Source: Theristus sp. LFF4_11 (taxonomy: Eukaryota > Nematoda > Chromadorea > Monhysterida > Xyalidae). From it: DNA of 64,000 nucleotides. This document shows, piece after piece, positions 22,756-35,200 of this stretch. A model generated the notes under the pieces. The model had not been told where the DNA came from. It did no database searches and worked only from the letters and a program-made list of their open reading frames with translations. Where the stretch lies: positions 1-64,000 of the forward strand of contig JASANC010000900.1 in assembly GCA_030248135.1 (NCBI GenBank), written 5' to 3'. A program made the translations under genes and the position numbers. The first letter of the stretch is position 1, and each line of letters starts with the position of its first letter.

Positions 22756-24459
22756 TTACAAATCGATTTCGCCGAATTTAATGGCCATAATCACGCCGCA
22801 CAGTCCAATGACAACAAGAAGCAACGCGACGACACAAATGGACGCCGTTATGAACGCCATCCGATATCGATAGTCGCGCATCCTTTTCGTCCTCTTCATG
22901 GTCGTCGCTTTGCGCCGTTGCTTGCGACGAATCTGAAATAAACAGTGTGACGAGTATGGTCAAGTGGTCTGAGGCGCTCGTTCGGCAGACACCAGTCGGG
23001 TTCGAATCCCGCTCGAGCGTCTCTAACGGTCAACTCGAAAATAGCCCTCCAAAATCAATCTGAGTAAAAACATGCTGTTTTTTTGCGAGAAAACCGCTCT
23101 CAGACAAGGGAATACTCAGTTTTTGATAAATTGCGCAACGAACATACCACTTCAAAGGCACCGCAGCCAACCTTGAAAACTGATTTCCTGTTTCGCTCGC
23201 GGCCCTGCGTTCGGTCGTCGTCCCCGGTTTCAACGTCGCCTGACGTCTGTTCGTTCACCGGTTTCACGGACGCCCACGTTGTTCGATTTGCTGACTCATC
23301 ATCACTCTCGAACGTTTCTCTCCTGCAGGCGTTTTTGGTCGAAGTGTGTTCCGAGACCCGCCAGTGCACTCGCCCCGCGAGACTGTTTTTATTTGTGTTC
23401 GGCTCTGTTTTTATAGGGTTTTGTGTGCGACACGGTCAGGCCAGTGCAGGACAGGGGCGGGGCTTAGAGTCTGTCCTTTCTCATGACGAAAGCGTTGGTG
23501 CACGGTACAGTATATTTGTTAGTTACCATATCCACTGTTAGTTACCACACCGGAGTTTGGTACCTTCAGTTCAGTCTTCGGGTTTCTGCAACCAGCGAAC
23601 GGCAGTTAATCGTTCAAAAACAGATTTTGAATGGCACGAAATTGACCCGATGATCTGGCGAGCTAACACGAGCGGCACGCTGAAAAAATACCAAAATCCA
23701 GTCGAAAATTTGAAAAAAAAACTGCAGAAAAAAGCCAAACGGAGCACCGCACCGGCTTTGGCATGGCATGAATTTTGGCGTTTTTCTCGCGCGTTTCTGC
23801 TGCGTGTTGTCTATTGTTGTTCGTTGCAGTGTGTATAGTGTAGTATCTTTTATTCTGGTCCTGCAACTCAATGCGCGCATAGATGAGTAAGCAGTCTCAT
23901 GCACGACGCGGGAATTCAAAATTGGCAAAAGTATCCGCGTCCCGCAAATTAGGCCGTGTCACTTAGACTATTCTGAATTACCACATAAAGATTGAAACTA
24001 GTTTCCTTTCACGTCCGCATTGAGTCGCAGGTTTTAAAGAAAAAAAGATTATACCTGATTGCGAGTTTCGGCTTCGACGGAGACGCTGGCGGGCGGTATA
24101 ACGGCGGTTCTTTCGGTTTGCCGATCGCAGTTCTCGCCTTCGGCAGGAAGTCGTACTGAGTCGCCTGAGCCGCAGGCGAACGTGCAGGCGAACGTGCAGG
24201 CGAACGTGCAGGCCGGCGGTTGCCGCTCGCGTCCTCAATGGCCGTTTTTTCTTCGCTATTCTCAGAGGCATCACGCTGAAAACACGAATCGGAAGTGTGG
24301 AAGCCTTTGAAAAACCAACTGGCAACGACATTCGGGTCAAATGCCCAGTAAAGACGCAGAAACCATCGCAATTTTAGTTTTTTTTTTGTAAACTGCCAAT
24401 TTTTCTGCATCTGCTGATTTTCTGCTGAATTATTTCTGAACGGCAACACTTACAGGCAT
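22756..24459 (-). CDS. Small single-pass membrane protein, first of the tandem trio
   Basis: Exons on minus: 24459-24454 (ATG CCT), 24275-24055, 23322-23172, 22932-22756 (TAA). Total 555 bases, 184 residues, all phases consistent. After MP comes a charged region (RDASENSEEKTAIED), a tandem Ala-Arg-Ser-Pro repeat coded by three copies of a 12-bp unit (24177-24215), then an acidic Thr-rich stretch. A strongly basic segment (IRRKQRRKATTMKRTKRMRD) precedes a C-terminal hydrophobic helix (FITASICVVALLLVVIGLCG) and the tail KFGEIDL. It shares exon layout, topology and the six-base first exon with the next two genes. Function unknown. The intron between exons 2 and 3 holds a family A MITE close to its donor and a repeat shared with 55.8 kb. 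Confidence 0.72.
22949..23021 (+). other. tRNA-like sequence (degenerate tRNA or SINE head)
   Basis: A-box-like TGGTCAAGTGG and B-box-like GGGTTCGAATCCC are spaced as in tRNA. A good T-arm and a partial acceptor stem (GACG with CGTC) form, but I cannot build an anticodon stem. It lies in the last intron of the gene at 22756, opposite strand. Confidence 0.4.
23440..23590 (+). repeat. Retroposon-like repeat fragment
   Basis: It shares GGACAGGGGCGGGGCTTAGAG and CCGGAGTTTGGTACC with the complement of 55770-55890, where a poly-A-like tail follows. A shorter match lies at 32510-32590. Probably the 3' end of a SINE or LINE; no coding sequence was recognised. Confidence 0.45.
23850..24052. repeat. 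MITE family A, abutting a 5' splice site
   Basis: TTATTCTGGTCCTGCAACTC at the left and TGAGTCGCAGGTTTTAAAG at the right. The right end reaches within two or three bases of the exon 2 donor of the gene at 22756-24459. Confidence 0.75.
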
Positions 24460-25295
24460 GGTGATTCAACTGCTGGTTATTGTTAGTCAGTGGTGGTTGG
24501 AGTTTTGAAAACGCGGAGGAAGCTGATGACAAGTGGTCGGAAGATAGAAAAAAGTATGGTGGCGTGTGACTGGTAAAAAAGCAAATTATGAAGGTTGGTA
24601 AGCAGAATCGGCAAAGTGCTACTTTTATAGCCGAATCCTTTTGGTCGAAGTTTTGTCAAAGACACCAAAAAACGTCATTTAATTCGAAGTGCGAGCCATG
24701 GTTTGATGTCATCAAAAAACCCAAAGGTGAGAAACAGGAAGCACGGGTTGGCATAAGCCAACCGAATGTGAGAGAGGACCGAATTATCATCAAGCTTGCC
24801 AGGGGAAACCGCATGAAACAGCGCTTGCACGTTGTAAAGGTTGTTTTATCAACATTAACATCAACTAACGCCAACAGCAACAACATGGGCCAATATCATC
24901 GCCATAGGGCGATCAACCGATAAGCCCCCCCCCACTCTCCCTCGGCGAGGGGAGGGGTAGGGGTTGATGCGAGCCCGCTTTCGCAATTCACGGCCATCCA
25001 ACATATCGCGAAGTGCAGCAACATCCAAAAGTTTTTGTCAGCCGTTCCCATTTTTTCAAATATCTAGATACATACGGTCAAATTGGTTAGATTTTTATTG
25101 CATCCACATGAAAATCGGACACACGTAATTAAAGTTTCAAGACAATAATCAGTGCAAGCTCTATAGAGCAATACAAGTACCACAAGTATCAAGATCTAAG
25201 GCAGAATAGGCATATAAAAAGCTCTTTGGTTGGCTCCGGTTGCCAAAAAAAAAACACTGACAGCAAAAAATGGTTCAACTGAAAAAAGACACGTG

Positions 25296-28200
25296 TCACA
25301 AGTTCGCATTTCTCGCGTGCCGTGCTTCTGTCACACTCTCCTCCACGTCAACAGCGTTCACCTCGCCACCGCCACCGCCGCCGCCAACTGGCGAGCCCTC
25401 CAGTGACTGCTCCGAGTGCGTGCCGCTTGGTTTCGTGCCGATTTCGTCGCTGCTCGGTTTCTCCTCCTTGCTGCGTCCGTCATCGTCGTCATTATTGGTG
25501 ACAATGTTGTTGCTGTTGTTGTTGTCGTCGTGCTTGTGTTTGTCGTCAAGATTGTTGTTGTTGTTGTTGTTGTTCTGTTCACCGCCGCCGCCGCGTTTGT
25601 TCGCCTGAAAGTTCGGCAGCTCGAACGTCAGGAAATGCCGTAGTCGCTCCCAGTAGGCCAGGCGCATCTCGATGCCGGCGTGCGCTTCGTGTTTCAGCAC
25701 CAATGGAGGCACCTGGTTGCGCGTTTTCTGCGAGTGTGACTTGCAGTTTTTGAGGTTCATCCGTTTTGTTTGAAAAATTAAGCAGCATTTTGCACATTAG
25801 CCGCTCAAAACACGCCTTAATCTCTCTGGTTAAGAATCTGATTTCCTGATCCATGATCACGTCTCGTTTTTTTTTGATCGCACATTTCAGGGTCCCAGAA
25901 ACACACATTCTCACGCGGTGATGCCAATGCAACCCAATTAGCACATTTGGAAAACAACTCTGGCACAGCCTCTGTGCCCGAATTGTGGAATTGTTTGAAA
26001 AAAACCGGTTTTTCAACAAAGAATACCAAACCTCCAACAGCATCTTCATGTGCTGCATTCGAACGAGTCGATCCAGCTCACCATGGACGTACAGCACGAG
26101 CGCGTTGATCTGAAAATATCAACAGTCCCAAAAATCAAACCGAATTGCGAAAGTCAACAAAACTTGTCCCCATAAACAGTTTTATCCACAATACGGTATC
26201 CAATTTAGTTCGACTGTGTCCAATCCAATCAGCGCACCTGTTTAACCAAAAAGACCGATTCAACAAGTCAAATTCGCAGTTCGGCTGTGCAGCAGTTTGC
26301 TTGTTGTTGTTGTTGTTGTTGTTGTTTGTTGCCCCCATTTTATCCTTACCCAACGCCCTTGGGGAAAGGCAGTGTCGCAATTTTTTTTATTGTCCACCAC
26401 ATGGGCTGCGACGTTGGAAGCAGTTTTTCTGCTATAGAAGTGGGCGTTGGGCAAGCTGCGCTGGTATGCATGGGCGCGATGTCATTAAGTTCCTCGCCAC
26501 CGGAACAGCAATCTTGTGAATCAAGAAAGCCGACGTTTATGCTGCCGAACCATTAAGCCCCACGCAACCCGGGGCAGCCGAGTGGTCACGAGCGGAGTCG
26601 AACCCGGGCCTTCCGATTGGAAGTCCCAAGTGCTATCCACTCCGCCACTCAGCCGGCAGCAGTTTGCTTCAGCATGATTCAGCGAATGTTCCAATACTTG
26701 AAGTGAAGGGAAAGATTGCGGTGAAATGATCTAACCGCTCATATGGCACGGCACGGCATAGCACACCACGACACGACATGGCACGTCACGTCACGTGTTA
26801 TTTATTAACCACTACCGTATATGGAGACGTATCGCTTTTTGACGTCCATCAGCATACGTCAGTATAACGTCAGATTTCAAAATCGAATCGAACAAACTCC
26901 GTGTTCACCTGATTGATCTTACTGAGCGACCTCATGTCGTCGCACGGCACGTCGCAGCAGTTCGTCCGCAAGACACGCACCAACGACGCAAACGCGGCCA
27001 CTAGAACGAGTCCCTCGATCTCCGGGTGCGTCGACGCCAAGTGAACGCTGACGGCCGTGCCGAGACTCTGGCCGATTAAGACCACGCGGCTCGGACGCAC
27101 GTCGGGCAGCGTCAGCAGATGCGAGTAGACGGCCTCCGCGGCGGCGTAGCTATGGGCGAGTTGTTGGAGTTGCGCGTTAGCGCTTAGATTTGATGCTACA
27201 TGCTGTTCATACAGTTTTTATCGGAGTTTCCTGCTTTTTCAGGTGCGAAATAAAATGAATTCGGTGTTTTGGTGAGATGAACACGGCAGGTCCCCGCGTT
27301 CCGGGGTCAAACTGACTAGTGAGAGAGCACCGTACCGCGCGACGGCGTGGGGTACCGATGTGCGCAGCCCTCAACCGGTGTGCAGCCCGCAAGAACAAAC
27401 TTTGCGAGATTCGCTTCATAAAAGCACCGGCTGCCTTGCAAATGTGCGCAGCGCTCAAAATGGTACACAGCCCTCAAACCGGTGTCGCCAAAACGCCACC
27501 GCAAAAATTTCTAGCGGTGTATAGGCATTTTTGAAAAAAACTATGACAGAGAAAACCCGATGGGCACCCTACTCGACGGCCTTCTGTCCGCTTTTCTGCT
27601 AAGAACATCGCCTAAAATCCGCAACAACAAGAACAAAAAAAAACAATAAAACTGTCCAGTACCAGTGCTCGGGCGCCGGACGCCCGGACGCCAGTCCGTA
27701 GCCGGGATAGTCGTACACCACCAGGGTGCACTGAAGATAGTCGACAATCGCAGCCGAACCGGGCGATTGGCAGAACATGTCGTGGCCCATGTCGCCGGAG
27801 TTCGTGTGCGAGTACAACAGTATGTAGCGTCCCCAGCCGGCGCCGTCACGTAGCTGCTGTGTGGCAGTAAAAAAAACCGCAGCTGAATACTAAAAAACTG
27901 AATAGGGAGCTTTTGTTGAGATCACGAAAAAGCGTCAGCATTATTGTCGTCAGGATTACAGTCGTCAGCTTTCCCACACACACACAATGGCGCTTTTGAT
28001 GACGCCAGATGACAGCATTAATTTGCGTTTTTGACGTTTTTAGTGTGGCTTTGCTACTACTACAAAGATTCAGATCTACAGAGATTTGGATTCCTTCTTT
28101 TTAGATTATTCTGTAATCGGTTGCATGTCAGTTGTGAACCGCAATCATCAAGAGTACACTCCATTCCCATACGGATTTAGCACGCCCAATTCAAACCAAA

Positions 28201-30665
28201 TCAAGTTCTTCCATCTTACCTACAGACAAAGACGAAGACAAAAAACGTACAATTTTAAAAACAGTTTTAACCGGTTGAATAATTGCAAACGGCACAAAGT
28301 GTCCGAGTTCGGTGCGCAAGAATCCCCCCGAGTGATAGATGGTTGCGGACAAGTGTCGCCTCGCGCAGCAGAGACGCCGCTGGGTGACATCCAGTTCACG
28401 ATTTAGACAGTCGGTGGTGGTTGGTGGCCTAATGGAGGATTGGATGTGGGACTTCTTGATGTGAAACGTAATTATAATGTTTTTTCTGCAGGTTGCTGAG
28501 TTTCTGTGTATAACATTGTATTCTTGTGTCGAAGGTTGAAGTCATTTATAAACCGGTGGATTGCACAGTTAATGAATAGTAATGCGCGTGCGATGACTGA
28601 TGTCAGGTGATAGCATTTTCCATCAACGTCTTTGGAATAATCTGGCAGACACTCAAAAGCATACCAGTGCGTTCGACTGAATGAACTGAGTTTTTTTCAA
28701 GTCTCCAAGATCAAAACGGATTGTTACATCGTGGTGACTAATTAAACAGTTTTAATCCATTAAAAGTATGACACTACTGAGCGTAAAATGCCACACGCAA
28801 CGTTTCACGCCACAAAAAAATGCAGGAACAAAAAAGTCCCAGACTTTCTGTTGATGCTATCAGTCATGCGTGAACTACCGTGAAACGTTGCGTGCGGCTT
28901 GGACGATGGCAAAATATGTAGGCCGCCGGAGAAGTGTGTCGCACTTTATATAGCAGTGTGTCGGTTTGTTCGGATCTTTCAGGCAGTAGGAGGCGTCTTT
29001 GGCGGGCACAAAGACGACGCGACGTACGACCAGGCAGGGCACTGGAGGACACATTTTGTAGCACGCCCAGCACGACACGAAACAGCAGACCGTTGCGTAC
29101 AGGAAGCCCTTGCTGCGGAATAGAACACTTTTCACTCTTGACTGGATCAAAGCCACATAAAACCAGAAGAGGTTCGTCTGACTCAAATTACTACCGAATG
29201 TACAACTCCACAGAAGTAAACAAGTTGTTCTAAAACGTTGGTGAGACCAAAATCCAGACACAACCAGATGAATGGATGTTGTAAAATCGATTTTAGTCAA
29301 ATATTATAGACCATAAAACCTTCCAATAAGACCCGAACCACCGTGAAACGGGACCGAAAATCGAACAATTCGCAACCGACCAAACATTTCGCATGCATCC
29401 GCACAGCCAGCCATGTCGTGCCGCCTCCTCCTGTTTCTCCTTCTCTCGCAACGACGCCGTCTGATGCTGATGCCAATAGTACCAGAGTGTCTCGATCAAT
29501 TGACGCTGTTCGCTGAGGCATTTCGTCTGCAACAATCGACTGACTTCTCCAGCCAATCAGCAGCTTGTATTGAAAACAAGGAAGCCAATCAGCGCAGAGC
29601 CATATAACACAAAACGTTTATCTTTTATTTTGGTCCCGCAACTCAATGCGCGCATAGATAGGTAAACAGTGTCACGGATGACGCGGGAATTCAAAACTGG
29701 TAAAGTGATCCGAGTCCCGTACATAGGGCCGAGTCACTTAGAGGCGACTTTGAATTGCCACAAGAAGATTGAAACTCGTTTTCTCTCCACCTCTGCACAC
29801 GAATTCAGTCACAGAACTGAAAAAAATGATATTACAAACGCAGCAGGTCTTCAGTTTCTGCGACAGTATCGCCTTGTCGGCGTACGGAAACGAGAGCGGA
29901 AAAAAATCGTCGCCGAGCTCGCCGCAGTGCAACAGCGCCTGGTCGGCGTCGTTGGTGACCGTCAGCTCTTGACCGTCGAACAGAGCGCGCGACGTGGCCT
30001 CGATTGAGGACGGTTTGGATGGCGGTGACGAGCAGTGACAGCAGTTGGCCTGTGAGACAAGGACAGATCGCTGATTGGCGGACGGTTTGAATTACGGACG
30101 CTCATTTCGACCGCTGTGAAATCGGCGCAGCGGCGTTCACGTGAACGTTTGCATAGACATTTTGCTGAAGGTAACGCGGCAGGAATATTTCACGTCACGT
30201 CACGTCACGTCACGTCACGTCACGTCACGTCACGTCACGTCACGTCACATCATGGTCACATCATGGTCACATCATGGAAAAGTGTCTTGACATCCATCCC
30301 ACGTCGACGTGGTACGACTTACTATTGTGGATTTATTCAAACAGTTTGGTGTGACTGATTCGACATTCACCATTTATGTACACGAAGAAATCGGCTAAAC
30401 GGAAAGTCTGGTATGCGTTAAACGGCAAGCGCATGTTTGGCAGCTCATGACGTCATTTCAGTGGGACACGTTTAAAAAATAGGTCATTAGTAAACGGACC
30501 TTTAACTGAAGAGTTTTTGTGAACGCTCGTATGAAATTTTATGACTTGACTGGCAAACAACACCTGCAAAGTGGCTGTCTCGCCGCTCTCCGACTGCTTC
30601 GACGGCTTTCTCGTTAACGGATCGACGAAATGCGCGACCGGCTGCGATCGATAGACACGGTGCAT
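25296..30665 (-). CDS. Alpha/beta hydrolase, ABHD17/Bem46-like, with N-terminal extension
   Basis: Well-supported exons on minus: 27853-27663, 27149-26909, 26109-26032, 25727-25296 (stop). Core motifs: GRYILLYSHTN (oxyanion strand), CTLVVYDYPGYGLASGRP, VVLIGQSLGTAVSVHLAS with the nucleophile Ser in GQSLG, VLYVHGELDRLV with the acid Asp, and LKHEAHAG with the catalytic His. The order and spacing match ABHD17-type depalmitoylases, and the triad is complete. The tail is Gly/Asn/Asp-rich and low in complexity. Less sure upstream exons that join in phase: 30665-30564 (start MHRVYRSQPVAHFVDP), 30049-29840, 29526-29405, then 29112 to about 28880. The last has FLYATVCCFV and a Cys-rich PPVPCLVVRRVVF, like the palmitoylated Cys-rich N-terminus of ABHD17. 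A further exon near 28360-28260 is likely. A separate gene in 28.9-30.7 kb is the alternative. Confidence 0.75.
26571..26660 (-). other. tRNA-like repeat
   Basis: On the minus strand TGGCGGAGTGGATAGCAC (A box) is followed by GGCCCGGGTTCGACTCC (B box). The outer parts form an imperfect stem (GGCTGAGTGG with CCACTCGGCT). The middle forms a hairpin CTTCC/GGAAG instead of a normal anticodon arm, so it is more likely a SINE or tRNA relic. Confidence 0.4.
29627..29837. repeat. MITE family A, abutting a 5' splice site
   Basis: TTTTATTTTGGTCCCGCAAC at the left and ATTCAGTCACAGAACTG at the right. The right end merges with the donor GTTTGTAATATC of the hydrolase exon ending at 29840. Confidence 0.75.
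30190..30248. repeat. (CACGT)n microsatellite
   Basis: About eleven copies of the 5-base unit CACGT, then three copies of a CATCATGGT variant. It lies in an intron of the hydrolase gene model. A degenerate relative (GGCAC, CACGT units) lies at 26740-26800. Confidence 0.9.
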
Positions 30666-31939
30666 ACTTTTCTTAGATAAGATACAAGAGGAAGAAAGCT
30701 TTATAATAAGCGGCAGGGGCAGGAGTGTGATGATGACGAAGAAACGTGTGTTAATATGGAAAATTAAGTGGTTGGGGGAATGGTTGCTTGTTTCGGGGGA
30801 GGCTGGGAACTGTGTAGAAAAGAGCGTTGAATGGGGCACTGGAAGTTCAGGGGTTTTTATATGGGAAAAATGATTGGGCTAAGGAGAACGATTGAGCTAA
30901 TTAACTGCATAATTGTCGAATAAAATTAACCACCCAGCCATTTGCGATCGTCAGTACCGGTGCAGAACTGAAAGTTGAAAATACGGTTTTTTGAATTTGT
31001 TAATTTAAGCACGATAAATATTTATTATGCGCTTGCCTTTTTGGAGCTTTTTACCCGAATTAAAAAAATTACCACACCGATACCACTGCTTTTCATTTTT
31101 TTGCTTTAAATTTCAATTTCAATTGCAATATGTCTCACGCACAACCTACCCTACACACACCATAGTCGATTTTGTTTACGATGTTGCCACAAACAACTCT
31201 CCCGCTCCTTTCACCTGCGCTGCATGTAAATTTTATATAGTAGTGCAGTAGGTTATACACAGAGATTGAAAATTCACTGGGTGAATTTTCAGAGACAACC
31301 ACAAAGGTTTCAGGCTTGTCATGAAATGTATAGATACACACATGCATTGGTGCGTTATAGTCCGTGCCATGGAAACAGAGAAAATCACAGACATAAACCC
31401 CTGCCTTATATAAATCGTTGAAATTCAGTACACAAATTTATTCAACGTGTAATGTGTAATGTGCATTTTGTGTTGTTCTGTTGTAATTGTCAAAAAGTGC
31501 GGTTTTGCCTGAAAATCGTTTCACCTTTTTGCCTGCACTTGCCTCATTGCAGTTTTTGATTTTTTATCATTTCATTTCCAACATGGTTTTTTACCAGCGA
31601 AAAAATGTGTTGACTGAGCCGACAAACAATTAGAGACTTTTCCTGACTTGAAAGTTGTCGTGTCCTGCCTCAAAAAAAAAACGTGCAGCTAGAAAAAAAT
31701 GAAAACGTCGGAGTATTTCACCAGTTTGCTATTTCCATCAGGTGAGGTATCCTTTGGGAATTTTCAGGTGTTCACTTTTTCCAGTTTTATAAATTGCCTT
31801 GCAGACGTAAATTTCAGTGACATGGGGACACAGGAAAAACGATTATTTTGCAATGAGTTGCTGGTTGACGCCAGCTTTCGCTTGAATACTGAACATTTCA
31901 CAAATATCAAGTGCCAATCCCCTTCAAACCCAGTAATAT

Positions 31940-32152
31940 CAATTTTTAAAGTTCTGCGACTGAATGCGTGTGCAGACGTACGTGGAAAGGAAACTGGTTT
32001 CAATCTTTATGGTGGCAATTCAAAGTCGCCTAAGTGACTCGGCCCTATGTGGGGAACTCGGATCACTTTGCCAATTTTGAATTCCCGCGTCATCCATGAA
32101 ACTGTTTACCTATCTATGCGCGCATTGAGTTGTGAAACCAAAATCAAAGATC
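31940..32152. repeat. MITE family A copy upstream of the EGF gene
   Basis: The left end carries GTTCTGCGACTGAATGCG and the right end GAAACCAAAATCAAAGATCA, inverse orientation. Both flanks carry a similar segment (AAGTGCCAATC...CAAGCCCAGTAA), suggesting a local duplication around it. From 30666 to 31940 I see no gene. Confidence 0.65.
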
Positions 32153-32218
32153 ATAGTTATAGTTGTCCGCATTTCAAGTGCCAATCACCTCCAAGCCCAG
32201 TAACTGTCCGCATTTCAA

Positions 32219-35200
32219 GTGCTGACCGCCTTGCGCGCCACCGACGGTCGACTGCGACTGTGGTGCGAGGTGCACAACACGTGCAACAGTACGGACATCA
32301 ATCGAAGCTTCTCGATTAGCTGCTGCGACGGCGGCTACCCGGTACCGGTGACTAGTGGCGAGAACGTGATTGAGTCGTTTCATTCGAGGCGAACTGGCGC
32401 GGCACCGCCGTTTAACAAGGTGCGATGACGTCATGGTTACCAGTAACATCTAATGGTCTGCTTCCGTCCAGAGCCGAGGGTAAATTGGGCTCCGGGCAGT
32501 ATTGATTGCCCGTTTCCGTCCGGAGTTTGGTATCTTATGGTTTCCGGAACCAGTGTGCGATTTTCGTTAGTTCCCGACGGACACCAGGTAGACATGCCAA
32601 AACGTTTATTTTATTCAGAACGGGTTTTTTGCATTGTGCGCGATCTTGTAATTTGGTGACCTTTTCTTTTTTTAAATATTTTTCGATAGACAATCTACAC
32701 ATCGTGTCGTGGCCTAAAAAGGCTTGCAGCAAACGGTTGCAAACAGTGTTTATTTCAGAATTGCTCGACGTTTGAAGGCAGCTACACGTTGCACGAGAAT
32801 GCGAGCATTGTCGACTCTGGAGGTTTGAAAAAAAAACAAATTGAAAATTCAAATTTGACTATTTTAAATTTTGTACAGCTGCGTGCAAATACAGTGCGGC
32901 CGAGTAAATAAGGCAGATCTCTATCTTCAAAATCAAGGCAAAATTAGTTCCAAACGTGTGTGCAATGTACGAAGAATGAACAGATAGCACGAATCGCAAC
33001 TTTGAGTTCAAGAAACACGTCAAGTTAGAAAAGACGTTCAGAAACCCAATTGCGTGTCTATCATTCAAATTTCGCGCGCTCATTGCACCTTGAAAAAAGC
33101 TGCCACGTTTAATCGGCCATACCGTACCTACATTGTATATACTGCTTCATGAACATGCCGCTTTAGTTTCTTTGTAATAAGAGAACAGCTTAGAATTATA
33201 CCTAACCATCGTTCCTATACTGCTTCATGAACACGCCGCTTTAGTTTCTTTTTAACAACAGAACCAACTTAGAACCACACAAGCATCGTTGCATCCAATT
33301 CCCACCAGGCGTCGTCTGCAAATGCCCGACGGTCGGCAGCGACCGTAACTGCCGCAGTCTACGGCCGTGCAAGAACGGCGGCTACCGCGCCTTCAGTATC
33401 GGTCTTCGGTGCGCTTGCTCCAATTATTACTTTGGTGAATTGTGCGAGCATCGATGCGAGCACGGCACACTGGTGCGAAATCAGCACGGCATCATGGAGT
33501 GCAGGTATAGTGTGATTTATGTGTTTTGTCTTGTTGGAAACAACAATGGAATTGGTAGTGGGACGCGCGGATTCAGGAATTCTGGTTTTGGTACACTAAT
33601 TGGTAGACCAAACGCAAGGCTTCAAGCATCTGGGCATTTTACGGCGGAATGTTACGTCACGTAAAACGTGATACTTCAATCCTCGTGACACTGCGCTGCG
33701 TGAAAGATCGCGAGAAAAAAGTTTGGTGAAAAAAAAAACTCTTTTTTGGTCACATACCGTAAAGTCTTGCATATAAGGTTCCTCCCACTTATAAGACCCC
33801 CACCCAAAAGTGGGCGGAGTGTCACACGGCGGGAAACCAAAAAATTCAAAATTTTGACATGGTCGAAATCCTGCCCCGTTTATAAGGCCCGGAATTCCTA
33901 ATGTTCGCTTTATAAGACCTCCTACCACTTATAAGGCTGTCACACAAAATTCCACTTTTTTCAGAAATTTTTGATTTTCAAATTTCGCTACCACAAACCA
34001 GCATTCTTGGGTTACGCCAAAAATTCAATTTTTTTGAGTTGTTGAAAGCGAAATGAAACACTGCCAAAACGTCTTTTGGTACTGAACCACTGGAGGAAAA
34101 AAAATCCATTTCTTTATCTGGCACCTCGTGCGAGCAATTCTCTTGAAACTTCATCCAGAAAAATTATGCCCGTTTTTTTCACTTTTGGTGTTTCTCAATC
34201 GCAAAAAAAACTACAAGTAAATGAAAAAACGACAAAATGCGTAAAAGCAATCAAATAAAGGTAATAAAACAAGGCCAACTTATTCCGGCCGCAGTTGTCT
34301 GCCGTTTTTCGGCGGCTTCCATTGCGACCAGTGGGTGTGCGCGCATGGCGGTAGACGCGCCTCAACCGGCTACGGCTGCGAGTGTGCGCGCGGCTGGATG
34401 GGTGCACACTGTGAGCTGAGTGCGTACACGCACAAGCCGAAACGCGCGGTCGCGGCCGAGACGGATCACGCGATATTGCTTGTGATTTGTGAGTTTCTCT
34501 ACTTGAAACAGAGAGGTGTAAACAGGAATTTACGTGTGAGAAATTGTGATTCACAGAGAATTATGCGCTGATACCAGTTCGGTGTTTCGGATATCTTTAT
34601 TTAGCGTGTGACCATCATGGACTACAGTGTACGTGTTTTTTGCAGTTCTTCCACACTGCGCGATTAAGAAAAACATTTACCAATTGCCAGAAAAGATAAG
34701 AGCCATGCGGCGGTCTGTGGTGACGTGTGTTTGAGCTGCTTTAGCGTAATGTGGTGCGGACACGCTTTTTTAGACCCGTGCTAGTTTCAAGCGGAGTCGT
34801 ACCACGGTTCGCCACCTTGTGTTACGTTTGTTTGATGTGTTCGCTTTCTACCATATCCAACATTACTGTGTGTTGAAACAAAGTGCCCGGCTTTAGACAA
34901 TGCCGTTACATTTATTCCTAACTTTCGAAACGCGAAGTGCCCGGTCTTCAGACAATACCGTTCACATTTTAATCCAACTTTCGAAACGCAGGCGCAATAA
35001 TCGTCGCTATCATCGGGCTGCTAGTCGTCGGTGTACTGTGCATGATCACCTACGTGGTTTTGGTGCGCACCAATCCGGCGAGACGTCACCGCCGCCGTCG
35101 TAGGTCAACGCAGACGAGCAGCAGCGACTATCAACAACACACTCAACAACAACACGCCCATCACTCAACCGCACCGTACCTCCCGCCACGCCCGCCCGTT

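Noticed and set aside
25270..25608. Leu/Ser-rich plus-strand frame
   Set aside because: Antisense of the Asn/Asp/Gly-rich hydrolase tail (CAA/AAC-type codons).
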